A stretch of 64,000 bases of DNA from Paludibacter sp. UBA6032 (GTDB taxonomy: Bacteria; Bacteroidota; Bacteroidia; Bacteroidales; Paludibacteraceae), in NCBI GenBank assembly GCA_002427885.1, contig DIZI01000027.1, positions 1 through 64,000 on the forward strand, given 5' to 3'. The translations under genes were made by a program, and so were the position numbers. The notes under the pieces are model-generated. The model saw only the letters and a program-made list of their open reading frames with translations, did not search any database and had not been told where the DNA came from. Positions 15,894 through 24,516 of the stretch are shown here, piece after piece (position 1 is the first letter of the stretch; each line of letters begins with the position of its first letter).

Positions 15894-16955
15894 TTAAAGT
15901 TCTCCATTTCCCGAAATTTTTAAAAACTCACCAATGTCGGTTATTAAATCCCAGGCATACCGGACAAATATTTTTCCCACTTCGTACTCTGTAAATGGTT
16001 CCACTTTTTCTCCCATGGCCATTTTTACCAGCGAAGCCGGTTGGTTCTGTCCTGAAGCCGCGGTGAGATATATCCAGGCGGGGAAACGGGGATTTACTTC
16101 CATAATATACGATTTCCCATCCGCCGTTTGCATCACCTCCAGTTCACAACCTCCACGCCACCTGGTTACTTTCACAAATTTCTTTGCCAGATCAATGAAT
16201 TTCTCGTCATCCAACGTTATACCCGACCAGGCTTTCCCTTTGTCGGTAATATAAAGCTTTCGCATGGGGATGGCACTGATTGTAACTCCTTCTCCATCTC
16301 CAAGTGCTGCAATATTGATTTCAGTTCCTTTAATAAATTCCTGAACAATAATCGGTAAACCCCATTTTGCCTGGATTTTGTAAAAGGCATTTTCAGCTTC
16401 TTCTTCTGTTTTAGCAATTATTGCGTCGTAAAATTTTCCTTTCACTACCAATGGAAAATCAAATTCGTCAATAGCTTTTGAAAGTTCTTTTACATTGTGA
16501 ATAATTTTATCTTTTGGCACCAATAATCCGTGTTTTTTCCCAAATTCATATAATTTTATTTTATCTCTTGCTTCAAAAGGCTCTATATCGGGTAAAAATG
16601 TACGAATGCCCATTTCTTTCAACTTTTCTCTTAATTTAATGAAATTGAAGAGCTCGGCGTCAAAATTCGGTATGATAAGATCAATATTCTCTTTTTCGTG
16701 TATGAATTTTAACCGGTTCATTAAACTATCCGTGCCTCCGGAAGGATAGGGTATCTGGTAGGTTTTATCGACCAGGTCATGCATGTACAAACCCGGTTCG
16801 AGGGATTCGTAAGATAAACCGATAATGCGAACCTTAAAGTCGGGGCATTCCCGAATGGCACGAATAACGGCAACTCCCGGACCCGGACTGTCAATAGCAT
16901 TTAATGCGGTTACCGCAATAACTATGACCTTGTTTTTTGATGAATTTTTTGTCAT
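15894..16955 (-). CDS. ATP-grasp family ligase
   Basis: 353 residues. There is a Rossmann-like N-terminal domain (KVIVIAVTALNAIDSPGPGVAVIRAI), a middle domain with nucleotide-binding strands (FPLVVKGKFYDAI; IVQEFIKGTEINIAALGDG), and a C-terminal Mg-binding part (CELEVMQTADGKSYIMEVNPRF). The last resembles carbamoyl-phosphate synthase-type ATP-grasp enzymes, with Glu and Asn ligands in place. The family activates a carboxylate as acyl phosphate and joins it to an amine or thiol. It starts only 4 bp after the PqqD-like gene, so the two are surely co-expressed. Known pairings of PqqD-like domains with modifying enzymes suggest that it may act on a peptide or carrier-bound substrate, but no precursor is visible here. 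Confidence 0.88.
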   Translation of the reverse strand: MTKNSSKNKVIVIAVTALNAIDSPGPGVAVIRAIRECPDFKVRIIGLSYESLEPGLYMHDLVDKTYQIPYPSGGTDSLMNRLKFIHEKENIDLIIPNFDAELFNFIKLREKLKEMGIRTFLPDIEPFEARDKIKLYEFGKKHGLLVPKDKIIHNVKELSKAIDEFDFPLVVKGKFYDAIIAKTEEEAENAFYKIQAKWGLPIIVQEFIKGTEINIAALGDGEGVTISAIPMRKLYITDKGKAWSGITLDDEKFIDLAKKFVKVTRWRGGCELEVMQTADGKSYIMEVNPRFPAWIYLTAASGQNQPASLVKMAMGEKVEPFTEYEVGKIFVRYAWDLITDIGEFLKISGNGEL

Positions 16956-16959
16956 AATC

Positions 16960-17199
16960 TTAGTCCAGTATGGTGTATTCTTTTAATTGAGAAGTAAAAT
17001 CATCCAGATCTTTTTCAAAAATGCTTCGATCAACATCGTATTTTTCGCACATGATTTCAATAATTTCATCCAACGGTTTATCTTTTTTCAATAATGCCAG
17101 AATTTCTGTTCCAATCGGATTTACAGAAAAGGAATCACCTGTTGACGGATTGAAGATAAATCCTTCTTCGCTCGTTGCAATATTTTTCTTGAGTTTCAT
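16960..17199 (-). CDS. PqqD-like (RiPP recognition element) small protein
   Basis: 79 residues. The pattern GFIFNPSTGDSFSVNPIGTEILALL followed by an acidic helical tail is the PqqD fold, in which a three-stranded sheet packs against helices and binds peptide leaders. The protein is free-standing and is the first gene of the locus, 4 bp before the ATP-grasp gene. In characterised systems such proteins hand a precursor peptide or carrier to the modifying enzyme. I looked in the 461 bp upstream and in the other gaps of the locus and saw no convincing precursor gene. The substrate may be encoded elsewhere, or the domain may have another binding role. Confidence 0.85.
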   Translation of the reverse strand: MKLKKNIATSEEGFIFNPSTGDSFSVNPIGTEILALLKKDKPLDEIIEIMCEKYDVDRSIFEKDLDDFTSQLKEYTILD

Positions 17200-17254
17200 A
17201 GTCCTGTTTTTATATTTTATGTCGGTTTAAAATCAACCTGCTTTTTACTTGTAT

Positions 17255-17262
17255 CAAAGATA
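17255..17262 (-). promoter_or_regulatory. Probable -7 box of the PqqD/ATP-grasp locus
   Basis: TATCTTTG on the minus strand, a perfect TAnnTTTG, 56 bp before the PqqD-like start codon. A TTTG lies about 24 bp further upstream, longer than the usual 19-21 bp. A second TATCTTTG is at 17556-17563. Confidence 0.5.
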
Positions 17263-17395
17263 AAAATAGATCATTCTTCATTAAAACAAAATCAGTTAAA
17301 TGCCTGATTAATTAAACGGAAAGTCTTATTGTTTCTGTTATCCCGGTTTTAAATACAAAAGTACAGAATAATAGTTGATTAACTTGATATTTTAA

Positions 17396-17440
17396 AATAG
17401 CATATTCCTTTTAAAATATTTTAAAACAGAATATGCTATT
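17396..17440. repeat. 45-bp near-perfect palindrome
   Basis: AATAGCATATTC (17396-17407) and GAATATGCTATT (17429-17440) are exact inverted arms. The loop between them is itself palindromic (TTTTAAAATATTTTAAAA). It lies in the 461-bp gap between the BspA-like gene and the PqqD-like gene. It could be a transcription terminator for the former, 220 bp past its stop, a dimer-binding operator, or a cruciform-forming element. The rest of the gap shows no gene. Confidence 0.6.
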
Positions 17441-17660
17441 ATCAAAATTTACCCGAAAAACACAGATAAGTAGTTAAGGTTTAGATTAAAAAATGTTTTA
17501 AGGCAAAATCATAAAAGTTTGTTTTCAAACTCCCGTTCTATTGTTTTAATTTATTCAAAGATAATAAAGTCCGTGTTTCAATAAAAATGAAATCAATGGA
17601 ATACCCGGTTTTCTCAGTGAACAGTTGAAAAAGAACGGTTATCAATGAATGAAAAGAATT

Positions 17661-19745
17661 CTATAATATAAATTTGCGCACCTCACGGGTGGTTTTCACA
17701 AGGTAAGGAGATGGTTTCTGAAGAGCTATTGAGATGATTTCACCGGTAGAAACAATAGATTTCAGCTTTATACCGCTAACAGTATATACATCGACCTGTT
17801 CGCCGGCTGATAATCCTTCAATGATAAGATTCGTTCCCTTCGCATACATCTTAATTGCATTTGGGTTGGGTGAATGGGTGGCGGTATCGATAAAACTGCC
17901 TTCTGCGATTTTTACAAACTCATTCCAATAAGCCGAACTCAGGTATTTCTGGAGTGAACCGTAAGGAACCGTCAACTGGCAAGTCGATTTGTTTACCATA
18001 TAAAATGTATAGTAATCAATGGTAGTTGGGGTAGGGTTGGCTGCCGCAATATTTTGCAGTGCATTACAAAAATAAAATGCACCGGTACCTATGGTTGTCA
18101 GGTTTTTAGATAAAGTCAGCTTTTTAAGGCCTGTACAAAACTCAAAAGCATATTGTTCAATTGTTTGTACGGAGTTGGGTACCACAATTTCAGTTAATGC
18201 CGTACAACCATCGAAAGCCGAATAAGCTATATTCGTTACGGTGCCCGGAATAGTATATAACCCCGATTTGCTCAGCGGACAAATGTAGATGGAGTCCCGG
18301 TTATGACTTAATAACAAGCCATCTACCGAGGAATAGTAATTGTTGTTCGCATCTACATCAAAACCGGTGAACCCGGTGCATCCGTAAAAAGCATACTCGC
18401 CGATCGAAACCACCGATGGAGGGATGCTTATTAATCCGGTAATTCCGATACAGTTTGAAAAGGCATAGGTTGAAATATGATTTACCGTATTGGGAACAGC
18501 GTAACTGCCGCTTTTCCCTCCCGGATAAACCAACAAGGTATCCTGATTTTTATTGAACAAAACGCCATTATTCGAAGTGAATTTTGGGCTTTGACTTTCG
18601 ACGTTGAAGGCGGATAAAGTGCTGCAACCGTAAAATGCAAAATCACCGATGGAGTTTACTCCCGATGGAATTGTCAAACTCCCGCTTAACTGACTGCACT
18701 TATAAAAAGCATAACTGCCCACTGATTTCACCGTTGCGGGGATTGTAAACTCAGCACTTTTAGCTCCGGGACATATATACAACGTGTCCTGATTTTTGTT
18801 GTATAAAACGTCATTAACGGATGAATAATAAGGATTGGATGGACTAACCTGAAAGGAAGCCAGATTTGTACAATCGAAGAATGCGAAGGCACCAAAATAG
18901 CTCAATGTTTGTGGAATATTTATTGTTCCGGTTAAACCGGAACAACCCTGGAAAGCGTCATTCCCAATGGAAACAATGGATCCGGGAATAGCAATATTGC
19001 CCGTAAACCCGGTACAATAATAAAATGCGTAATCACCAATTGATTTCAGCGATGATGGTAATGTTAATGTTCCGGTTAAACTGCTGCAACTTTCTAATGC
19101 TGAAGCTCCGATATGAAGGACTGTTTGCGGTATGGTCAGGCTTCCGGATTTTGATAAGGGGCAAACAAACAGTGAATCCTGATTTTTGTTGTATAAAACT
19201 CCGTCGTAGGATGAATATCTGGTATTGGCCGTTTCAACTGCAAATGCAGATAATTTAGTGCAGCCGTAGAGTGCGTAATCTCCAATTGAAGTCACCGAAG
19301 CCGGTATGCTAAAGGTTCCCGTTAATCCTGAACAGTAACAAAAGGCTGAACCACCAATTGAAGTGGCGGTGTTCGGAAGTGCCACCGAAGTAAGCGATGT
19401 TTTGTAAGTGAACGTTGTGCTGTTATAAAAAGAACACAAGGGCATTTCATTGGCCGGATAAAAGATAGAAGTTCCGCTGTAAGTTCCATCCGAACCGGTA
19501 TACGATTTAATTTTTACGGCACTTAAATCCAAAACAGATAGAAATTTGATATTTTCCCTCATGAAAGCAACATCACGGGCATCGATATTACCTTTAACTG
19601 TCAGATTGGTGATGGAATTTGCTTCAGTACCTGAAATTAATAAGTTTAACGTACCTGCAGTTGTAACACTTACCGTTTTTGAAATCTGTGCGGAGAGGAG
19701 CGATGATAAAGCGATAAAGCAGAATAAGATTGTAATTTTTTTCAT
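17661..19745 (-). CDS. BspA-like leucine-rich repeat surface protein
   Basis: 694 residues, signal peptide (MKKITILFCFIALSSLLSAQ). The body is a long series of LRR_5/BspA repeats (IPxSVxSIGxxAFxxCxxLTG). Four times a linker of the type YxSxxGVLYNKNQDxLxxxPxxKSG interrupts them, giving higher-order modules. The C-terminus (KGTNLIIEGLSAGEQVDVYTVSG...YLVKTTREVRKFIL) resembles a type IX secretion sorting domain, so the protein is probably exported and attached to the cell surface. In Tannerella and Treponema, related BspA proteins bind host proteins or other bacteria; whether that holds here is unknown. A TAACTTTG -7 box lies at 19800-19807 on the same strand. Confidence 0.9.
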   Translation of the reverse strand: MKKITILFCFIALSSLLSAQISKTVSVTTAGTLNLLISGTEANSITNLTVKGNIDARDVAFMRENIKFLSVLDLSAVKIKSYTGSDGTYSGTSIFYPANEMPLCSFYNSTTFTYKTSLTSVALPNTATSIGGSAFCYCSGLTGTFSIPASVTSIGDYALYGCTKLSAFAVETANTRYSSYDGVLYNKNQDSLFVCPLSKSGSLTIPQTVLHIGASALESCSSLTGTLTLPSSLKSIGDYAFYYCTGFTGNIAIPGSIVSIGNDAFQGCSGLTGTINIPQTLSYFGAFAFFDCTNLASFQVSPSNPYYSSVNDVLYNKNQDTLYICPGAKSAEFTIPATVKSVGSYAFYKCSQLSGSLTIPSGVNSIGDFAFYGCSTLSAFNVESQSPKFTSNNGVLFNKNQDTLLVYPGGKSGSYAVPNTVNHISTYAFSNCIGITGLISIPPSVVSIGEYAFYGCTGFTGFDVDANNNYYSSVDGLLLSHNRDSIYICPLSKSGLYTIPGTVTNIAYSAFDGCTALTEIVVPNSVQTIEQYAFEFCTGLKKLTLSKNLTTIGTGAFYFCNALQNIAAANPTPTTIDYYTFYMVNKSTCQLTVPYGSLQKYLSSAYWNEFVKIAEGSFIDTATHSPNPNAIKMYAKGTNLIIEGLSAGEQVDVYTVSGIKLKSIVSTGEIISIALQKPSPYLVKTTREVRKFIL

Positions 19746-19799
19746 AATCCGGATTGTCTAAAGTTGATAATAAATTTGTTAGTAGTATTAAATTTAGAA

Positions 19800-19807
19800 C
19801 AAAGTTA
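19800..19807 (-). promoter_or_regulatory. Probable -7 box of the BspA-like gene
   Basis: TAACTTTG on the minus strand fits TAnnTTTG, 55 bp before the start codon. No clear TTTG was seen at the -33 distance. Confidence 0.4.
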
Positions 19808-19957
19808 TACAAGACGTATAAATGGAAAAATGAAATCAGTGAAAAGCACATGAATATAAGTAGAACGATAGTAATTTGCTATAAGTTCATAAAAATGACA
19901 GTCTTAAAATTATTTTTGAATATAAATCGGATCGATAGTATCTTTTGGATGAGCAGT

Positions 19958-20677
19958 TTAGATCAAAAAGGTCTTGTCAACGAATGCCTGAAAATTATCT
20001 TTATATTGATCACCGATTGGAATATAAATCTTTTGATCAAAAATGATCCGGTTTCTTTCAATTACTTTTACCTGATCGAGATTAACAATAAACGACCGGT
20101 GTACACGCATGAACATTTCTTTAGGCAACTGTTCTTCCATGACTTTAAGACGGATTAAAGTAGTAACCGATTCTTTATTAATCAAATGGATATTAATGTA
20201 TTCGTTTGCACTTTCAATATACCTGATATCTGAGAGAAGAATGCGTATCAGTTTATATTCCGACTTTACAAAAAGGGAATCTTTTGTTGTTTTAAAAGTT
20301 TCAGGTTGTTTGAGGTTCAACTCAAACCAGGTTTTTGCTTTGTTGGCAGCCTTTAAAAACACTCCGTAACTTATTGGCTTTAGAATATAATCGATAGCAT
20401 CAACTTCGAAGCCTTCTATTGCATATTCGCTATAGGCAGTTGTGAAAATGATTTGAGGTCTTTGCTTCAACGATTTTACAAATTCCATCCCGTTTATATC
20501 CGGCATATTGATGTCAACAAACATCAAATCAATATTTTCATTCTCCAGATAGTGCATGGCTTCGAAAGCACTCTGACAAAGCGCAACTTTCTCCAGAAAA
20601 GGTGTCTGATCAATGTATGAACTGATTTGCCCTAATGCAAAAGGTTCATCGTCAATGGCTAAGCATCTTATTTTCAT
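19958..20677 (-). CDS. LytTR-family response regulator
   Basis: 239 residues. The receiver domain (about 1-120) has the acidic pair in CLAIDDEPFA, phospho-acceptor Asp in LMFVDINMPDINGM, and the IDYILKPI lysine. The C-terminal LytTR DNA-binding domain (about 135-235) has the pattern YIESANEYINIHL...MRVHRSFIVNLDQVKVIERNRI. Its start lies within the end of the LytS-type kinase gene (26-bp overlap), so the pair forms one operon. LytTR regulators bind short direct repeats; no candidate sites were found by eye in the neighbouring gaps. Confidence 0.95.
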   Translation of the reverse strand: MKIRCLAIDDEPFALGQISSYIDQTPFLEKVALCQSAFEAMHYLENENIDLMFVDINMPDINGMEFVKSLKQRPQIIFTTAYSEYAIEGFEVDAIDYILKPISYGVFLKAANKAKTWFELNLKQPETFKTTKDSLFVKSEYKLIRILLSDIRYIESANEYINIHLINKESVTTLIRLKVMEEQLPKEMFMRVHRSFIVNLDQVKVIERNRIIFDQKIYIPIGDQYKDNFQAFVDKTFLI

Positions 20678-21806
20678 AGATTGGAATAGTTAGTAAAACT
20701 TCAAATTCATTCTCTTTCTCATTTATCTCCAGCGTATAATCTTTATTGTAGAGTAACTCCAGACTCTTTCTGATGTTGGTCAAACCAATTCCCGAATATT
20801 TTTTATTCGCTTTTTCTTTTGACTTATGTTTACTGTTTCTGATACTGCAATTTATCCGATTATCGTTAATCTCCAGTTTGAAAATTACGAAAGAATTGGA
20901 CTGATAGCTGACTCCATGCTTAAACGAGTTCTCCAGAAACGAAATAAATAACATGGGAGGTATTTGAATATCAGGTATATTTGCCGGAACATCTACTGAA
21001 ATGATTACTTTGTCCGGAAATCGTAATTTCATCAAAGATATATAACTTTCAATAAATTCAATCTCTTTATTTAAACTTGTATAGCCTTTTGAAGTATCAT
21101 ACAGCAGGTAGCGCATCAAAGTTGATAAGCGGATAACGGCATCTTTCGCAATATCTGTATTTATATCGATTAATGCATGAATGTTATTCAACGTATTCAT
21201 GAAAAAATGAGGACTAACCTGATGACGTAAAAATGCAAGTTCGGTTTTAAGCTGTTCCTTTTCAATGTCTTTACGCCGCCCTTCTTCAACCAGCCATTGT
21301 GACATCAATTTTAAAGTTGTACCTGCCGCTACTATTAGAGCTGCAATAATAAAATTGTCGGTATAGACCATGAAAATGGATTTCTGAGCAGGAATACTGG
21401 GAGGTCTGTAACCCATTGGAAGCTGCATTTTTGATCCCAATTCCATGGGGGGCATACCCGGACCTAAATTCATGGGGGGCATAGCTAAAATATCCTTTGA
21501 AGATAAAAACAATTGTAAGTTTACGTTTAAAAAGATGACGAATACAATCGTTAAGAGTAAATATATGATATAGAGGAGATATTTTTTTTGAAATAATAAT
21601 TTGGGAACAAGTATATAGGAATTCAGTACGAATATAATAAGAAATGAAAGCATCCGGATCCACTCCTCGCTAACCTTTTCCCAATTTATAATATCAAACT
21701 GACGGTTTCGAAAAAAAGGAACTGAAAATATACCAAACCAAATTAATAGATAAATAATTAATTCGAGTTTCTTGAGATTCGGTGAATTTGTTTCGGTGTA
21801 TTTCAT
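20652..21806 (-). CDS. LytS-type sensor histidine kinase with Met/Pro-rich periplasmic loop
   Basis: 384 residues. Four membrane segments are predicted at about 13-32, 50-68, 76-100 and 147-168. A His-kinase domain follows with the phospho-acceptor motif RHQVSPHFFMNTLN (His200) and an ATPase region with N-box-like FLENSFKHG and a GIGLTNIRKSLELLY glycine box. With the N-terminus inside, the loop between segments 3 and 4 is periplasmic. It is strikingly rich in Met and Pro (Met at 109, 112, 118, 121, 127 and 131, in a repeated PPMxLG pattern). Met-rich loops often bind copper or silver, though Pro-rich loops are not rare in this kinase family. Confidence 0.92.
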   Translation of the reverse strand: MKYTETNSPNLKKLELIIYLLIWFGIFSVPFFRNRQFDIINWEKVSEEWIRMLSFLIIFVLNSYILVPKLLFQKKYLLYIIYLLLTIVFVIFLNVNLQLFLSSKDILAMPPMNLGPGMPPMELGSKMQLPMGYRPPSIPAQKSIFMVYTDNFIIAALIVAAGTTLKLMSQWLVEEGRRKDIEKEQLKTELAFLRHQVSPHFFMNTLNNIHALIDINTDIAKDAVIRLSTLMRYLLYDTSKGYTSLNKEIEFIESYISLMKLRFPDKVIISVDVPANIPDIQIPPMLFISFLENSFKHGVSYQSNSFVIFKLEINDNRINCSIRNSKHKSKEKANKKYSGIGLTNIRKSLELLYNKDYTLEINEKENEFEVLLTIPIYENKMLSH

Positions 21807-21824
21807 TTTTAAAATATTGATTTA

Positions 21825-21857
21825 ATAAAAAACAGGGGAAGCTGCAAACTTCCCCTG
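21825..21857 (-). terminator. Rho-independent terminator of the lipoprotein gene
   Basis: CAGGGGAAG (21833-21841) and CTTCCCCTG (21849-21857) form a perfect 9-bp stem with a 7-base loop. On the minus strand it is followed directly by TTTTTTATT. It separates the lipoprotein gene from the LytS/LytTR operon. Confidence 0.9.
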
Positions 21858-21955
21858 AGATCCAATTTTGTCAGTTTTTTATAAATTAAAACTATATCAA
21901 TGGGGCGAAATCAGAAATTCATTCAATTTAAATCCTTTAGCCTTTCTATTTAGCT

Positions 21956-23074
21956 TTACTCTTTATTGGTATAAATATCCCAGGCTATCCAGTCAATAAT
22001 AGCGGTGGAGAAACTAGCCTGACGTAATGATGCAAATAAAGAACGGATTGTTTCCACAGATGTTCCAAGTAATTGGCTAATGGTTGAACTGGTTCCATCA
22101 TCAAAAGTGATTTTTAATTCTCTCTTGTGATTCATTATACAGTTGTCTAAATCTTCGGTAGATGTTAAAGTCGAATCGGTTATATCAACGATTTCCACTT
22201 TTGCATTCAACTGTAAAACTCCGGCAACATATACTTTGGCACTATCAAGGCTATTAACACCGTGCCCCTGAGTCCTGACAATTTGAACATCACCTATAGT
22301 CAGTGAATATTCCCTTTCGCGGTGTCGGTTATCCTGAGCAGTTTTAATGGCTGTGTATTTTTCTTCGTAAAAAGTTTTGATTCCGTTGCTGATAGCGTAA
22401 GTTGCTACGGCAGTATCTCCTGTAGCATAATCGCAGGTTGCTTTGTAACCATCGGCAAATTCAAACCCGGAAGCATATTTATACCCGTTCTTTTTTGAAT
22501 TTGAAGATTGAATATTCAAATTTCCGGCGTTTACATTTTTAATATTTATGTTTGAGGCCATTTGATAATCCCAACCCAGATAATGATTGAATTTATATTG
22601 ATAATCGGATAAAGTTACTACATAGTTGTTAACTAAAGCCGTATCGCCTGGTGAGAAATGCATCAAATTCCCCGGTCTTTTTACTTTTTCTTCGGGAAGG
22701 CGGACAACCATCAAACTGCTGTCTCCTGTTTTAGTAAAAAAACGCAAAAGTGACATTCCTCCTCTACTGTAATGATTTGCTTTGTACTCATAAACACCTG
22801 CAATGTCACTTAACATGATACTGCTGTAAGTGCTGTCGAAAGGTGTAATTGACGATTTGACCAAACTTGGGCTGCTATTGGCGGTGGTGTTTGAAATGGA
22901 TAATACCTGATAGCCCGGTGTTGCAGAAATTGCTTCCATAGCAGTTGTTAGTTCCTGAACATTTGTTGTAAGTGCTGTTTTAAACGATTTATTGCTCAAG
23001 CTATCCTGGGATGTGCAACTCCATGCAATAAACCCCACAAGAAAAAGAGCTACATAAATTTTTTTTGTCTTCAT
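21956..23074 (-). CDS. Predicted lipoprotein of unknown function
   Basis: 372 residues with a lipoprotein signal peptide ending FIAWSC (Cys20 as the lipidated residue). I do not recognise the mature domain. It has many Ser/Thr/Asn and beta-type alternation, with segments such as YEYKANHYSRGGMSLLRFF and YSLTIGDVQIVRTQGHG, and no obvious catalytic motif. It is a single-gene unit with a good promoter (23139-23170) and a strong terminator (21825-21857). Its proximity to the LytS/LytTR genes could be chance, because the terminator separates them. Confidence 0.8.
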   Translation of the reverse strand: MKTKKIYVALFLVGFIAWSCTSQDSLSNKSFKTALTTNVQELTTAMEAISATPGYQVLSISNTTANSSPSLVKSSITPFDSTYSSIMLSDIAGVYEYKANHYSRGGMSLLRFFTKTGDSSLMVVRLPEEKVKRPGNLMHFSPGDTALVNNYVVTLSDYQYKFNHYLGWDYQMASNINIKNVNAGNLNIQSSNSKKNGYKYASGFEFADGYKATCDYATGDTAVATYAISNGIKTFYEEKYTAIKTAQDNRHREREYSLTIGDVQIVRTQGHGVNSLDSAKVYVAGVLQLNAKVEIVDITDSTLTSTEDLDNCIMNHKRELKITFDDGTSSTISQLLGTSVETIRSLFASLRQASFSTAIIDWIAWDIYTNKE

Positions 23075-23138
23075 AATTTGTCTTTTTAAAATTGTTAACT
23101 ATTACTTGACAATTCATAGATTCAGAATTATCGATGCG

Positions 23139-23170
23139 CAAATATAAAATACAACATCAGTTTATCCAAA
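23139..23170 (-). promoter_or_regulatory. Promoter of the lipoprotein gene
   Basis: Minus strand: TTTG (23170-23167), 20-bp spacer, TATATTTG (23146-23139). Both elements and the spacing fit the Bacteroidota housekeeping promoter; the start codon is about 65 bp downstream. Confidence 0.65.
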
Positions 23171-23280
23171 AAGATTCAGTGAAACACCCTTAAATTTAAG
23201 TAGATTCTTTATTTAATAGTAAAAACAACGTATTAATGCCATATTATTCAATAATTACCCTTTTATTGACAAGGGATGTT

Positions 23281-24177
23281 TCATTTTAATTCATCTGCTT
23301 CTTCCATATCAATATGGTTTTTTTCTTCAGGTTCAGCATGGATATAGACTTCGCTTCTGGGAATTTGCGCTTGAATTTGTGCCTCGATTTTATCACAAAC
23401 TTCATGCACTTCGCGCAAACTTAACTCAGGATTAAAATGAACATTAAATTTGATAAATGTATCAGCACCGGCTGTCCGGGCTTTCAATCCATGATATTTC
23501 AATACTTCAGGAAACTTAACTAAAGATTCTTTGACAATTTGGCGAGTATTAACTGGGGATTTATCGAGTAAAACGTCGATGGCCTTTTTTCCTAACTGAT
23601 ACGAAACATATAAAACAATAACTGCCACGAACAGGGCCGCAATGGAATCGGCTGCATACCAGCCCAAAAACTGATAAGCAATCAACCCGAATAATACCAC
23701 GGTTGAACTCCAAATGTCAGTTGAGAAATGCAGAGCATCTGCTTCGAGAGCTGCACTATTGTGTTTTTTTGCAACTCGCGATAAAGCCCGTGAACGTGAA
23801 AAGTCAATAATGATTGAACTGATTACAACAATATAACTCCACAATGTTACTTTAATAACGGTTTCACCAGAACTAAGCCGGTGAATAGCTTCAGTAATAA
23901 TCCAAACACAGGTAATGAGCAACAGAAGTGTTTCAATTAATGCCGAAAGATTTTCAATCTTTCCATGTCCGTAATTATGTTCTGTGTCGGCGGGCTTATC
24001 GGATACTCTGACTGAAAAATAAGTGATCATGGCTGCCACCATATCAAGTCCGGAGTGTAAAGCTTCCGATAAAATACCCAAACTGCCGGTCAAAATTCCG
24101 ATAAATAACTTAAATCCGGTAATAAATACAGCAGCAATTACTGATATTAAAGCTACTCTTTTCTTTTCTTTTAGCAT
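23281..24177 (-). CDS. Cation diffusion facilitator (CDF) metal exporter
   Basis: 298 residues with six membrane segments. The two HxxxD metal sites of the transport channel are HSGLD (His41/Asp45) and HFSTD (in EADALHFSTDIW). The cytoplasmic C-terminal domain has the beta-alpha-beta pattern of CDF proteins (KARTAGADTFIKFNVHFNPELS; VYIHAEPEE). The family exchanges Zn(II), Fe(II), Mn(II) or related ions for protons. The His/Asp arrangement suits zinc or iron export. It is monocistronic as far as I can see, with a possible -7 box CAAAAATA (complement TATTTTTG) at 24238-24245. Confidence 0.93.
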   Translation of the reverse strand: MLKEKKRVALISVIAAVFITGFKLFIGILTGSLGILSEALHSGLDMVAAMITYFSVRVSDKPADTEHNYGHGKIENLSALIETLLLLITCVWIITEAIHRLSSGETVIKVTLWSYIVVISSIIIDFSRSRALSRVAKKHNSAALEADALHFSTDIWSSTVVLFGLIAYQFLGWYAADSIAALFVAVIVLYVSYQLGKKAIDVLLDKSPVNTRQIVKESLVKFPEVLKYHGLKARTAGADTFIKFNVHFNPELSLREVHEVCDKIEAQIQAQIPRSEVYIHAEPEEKNHIDMEEADELK

Positions 24178-24420
24178 GACAAAATAATTAGCAATTGAAA
24201 ATTAATAGTTAATAGTTGGTAGTAGCTATTTTTTTGTCAAAAATACTCAAAGTATTTATTTTGCAATCAAAAATAAGCACTTAATTACTACCAATTGCTT
24301 AATTTAGAATGATACAAATTTGTGAACTACTGAAGATATGACTAAATCCTATTTCTGGATAGTAATCTAAATTTCCCTTTCCATACAGTTTATAATCAGT
24401 TTCCGGGAGATGTAAATTAT

Positions 24421-24460
24421 AAAAAAAAGAGTTGCACAAGCATAAAACTTTGTACGACTC
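24421..24460 (-). terminator. Terminator of the ETF operon
   Basis: GAGTTGCACAAG (24429-24440) and CTTTGTACGACTC (24448-24460) form an imperfect stem. On the minus strand it is followed by a run of eight T. It lies about 57 bp past the stop of the fused ETF gene. Confidence 0.8.
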
Positions 24461-24516
24461 CCTTTTTTATTGATGCTCAGGGCGCAACTTGAAGTCCAAC
24501 CCTGAATTATTTAATT

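Noticed and set aside
24186..24304. Inverted arms TTGGTAGTA and TACTACCAA before the CDF gene
   Set aside because: The arms are short, the loop is about 60 bp, and alternative pairings overlap, so no single structure can be supported.
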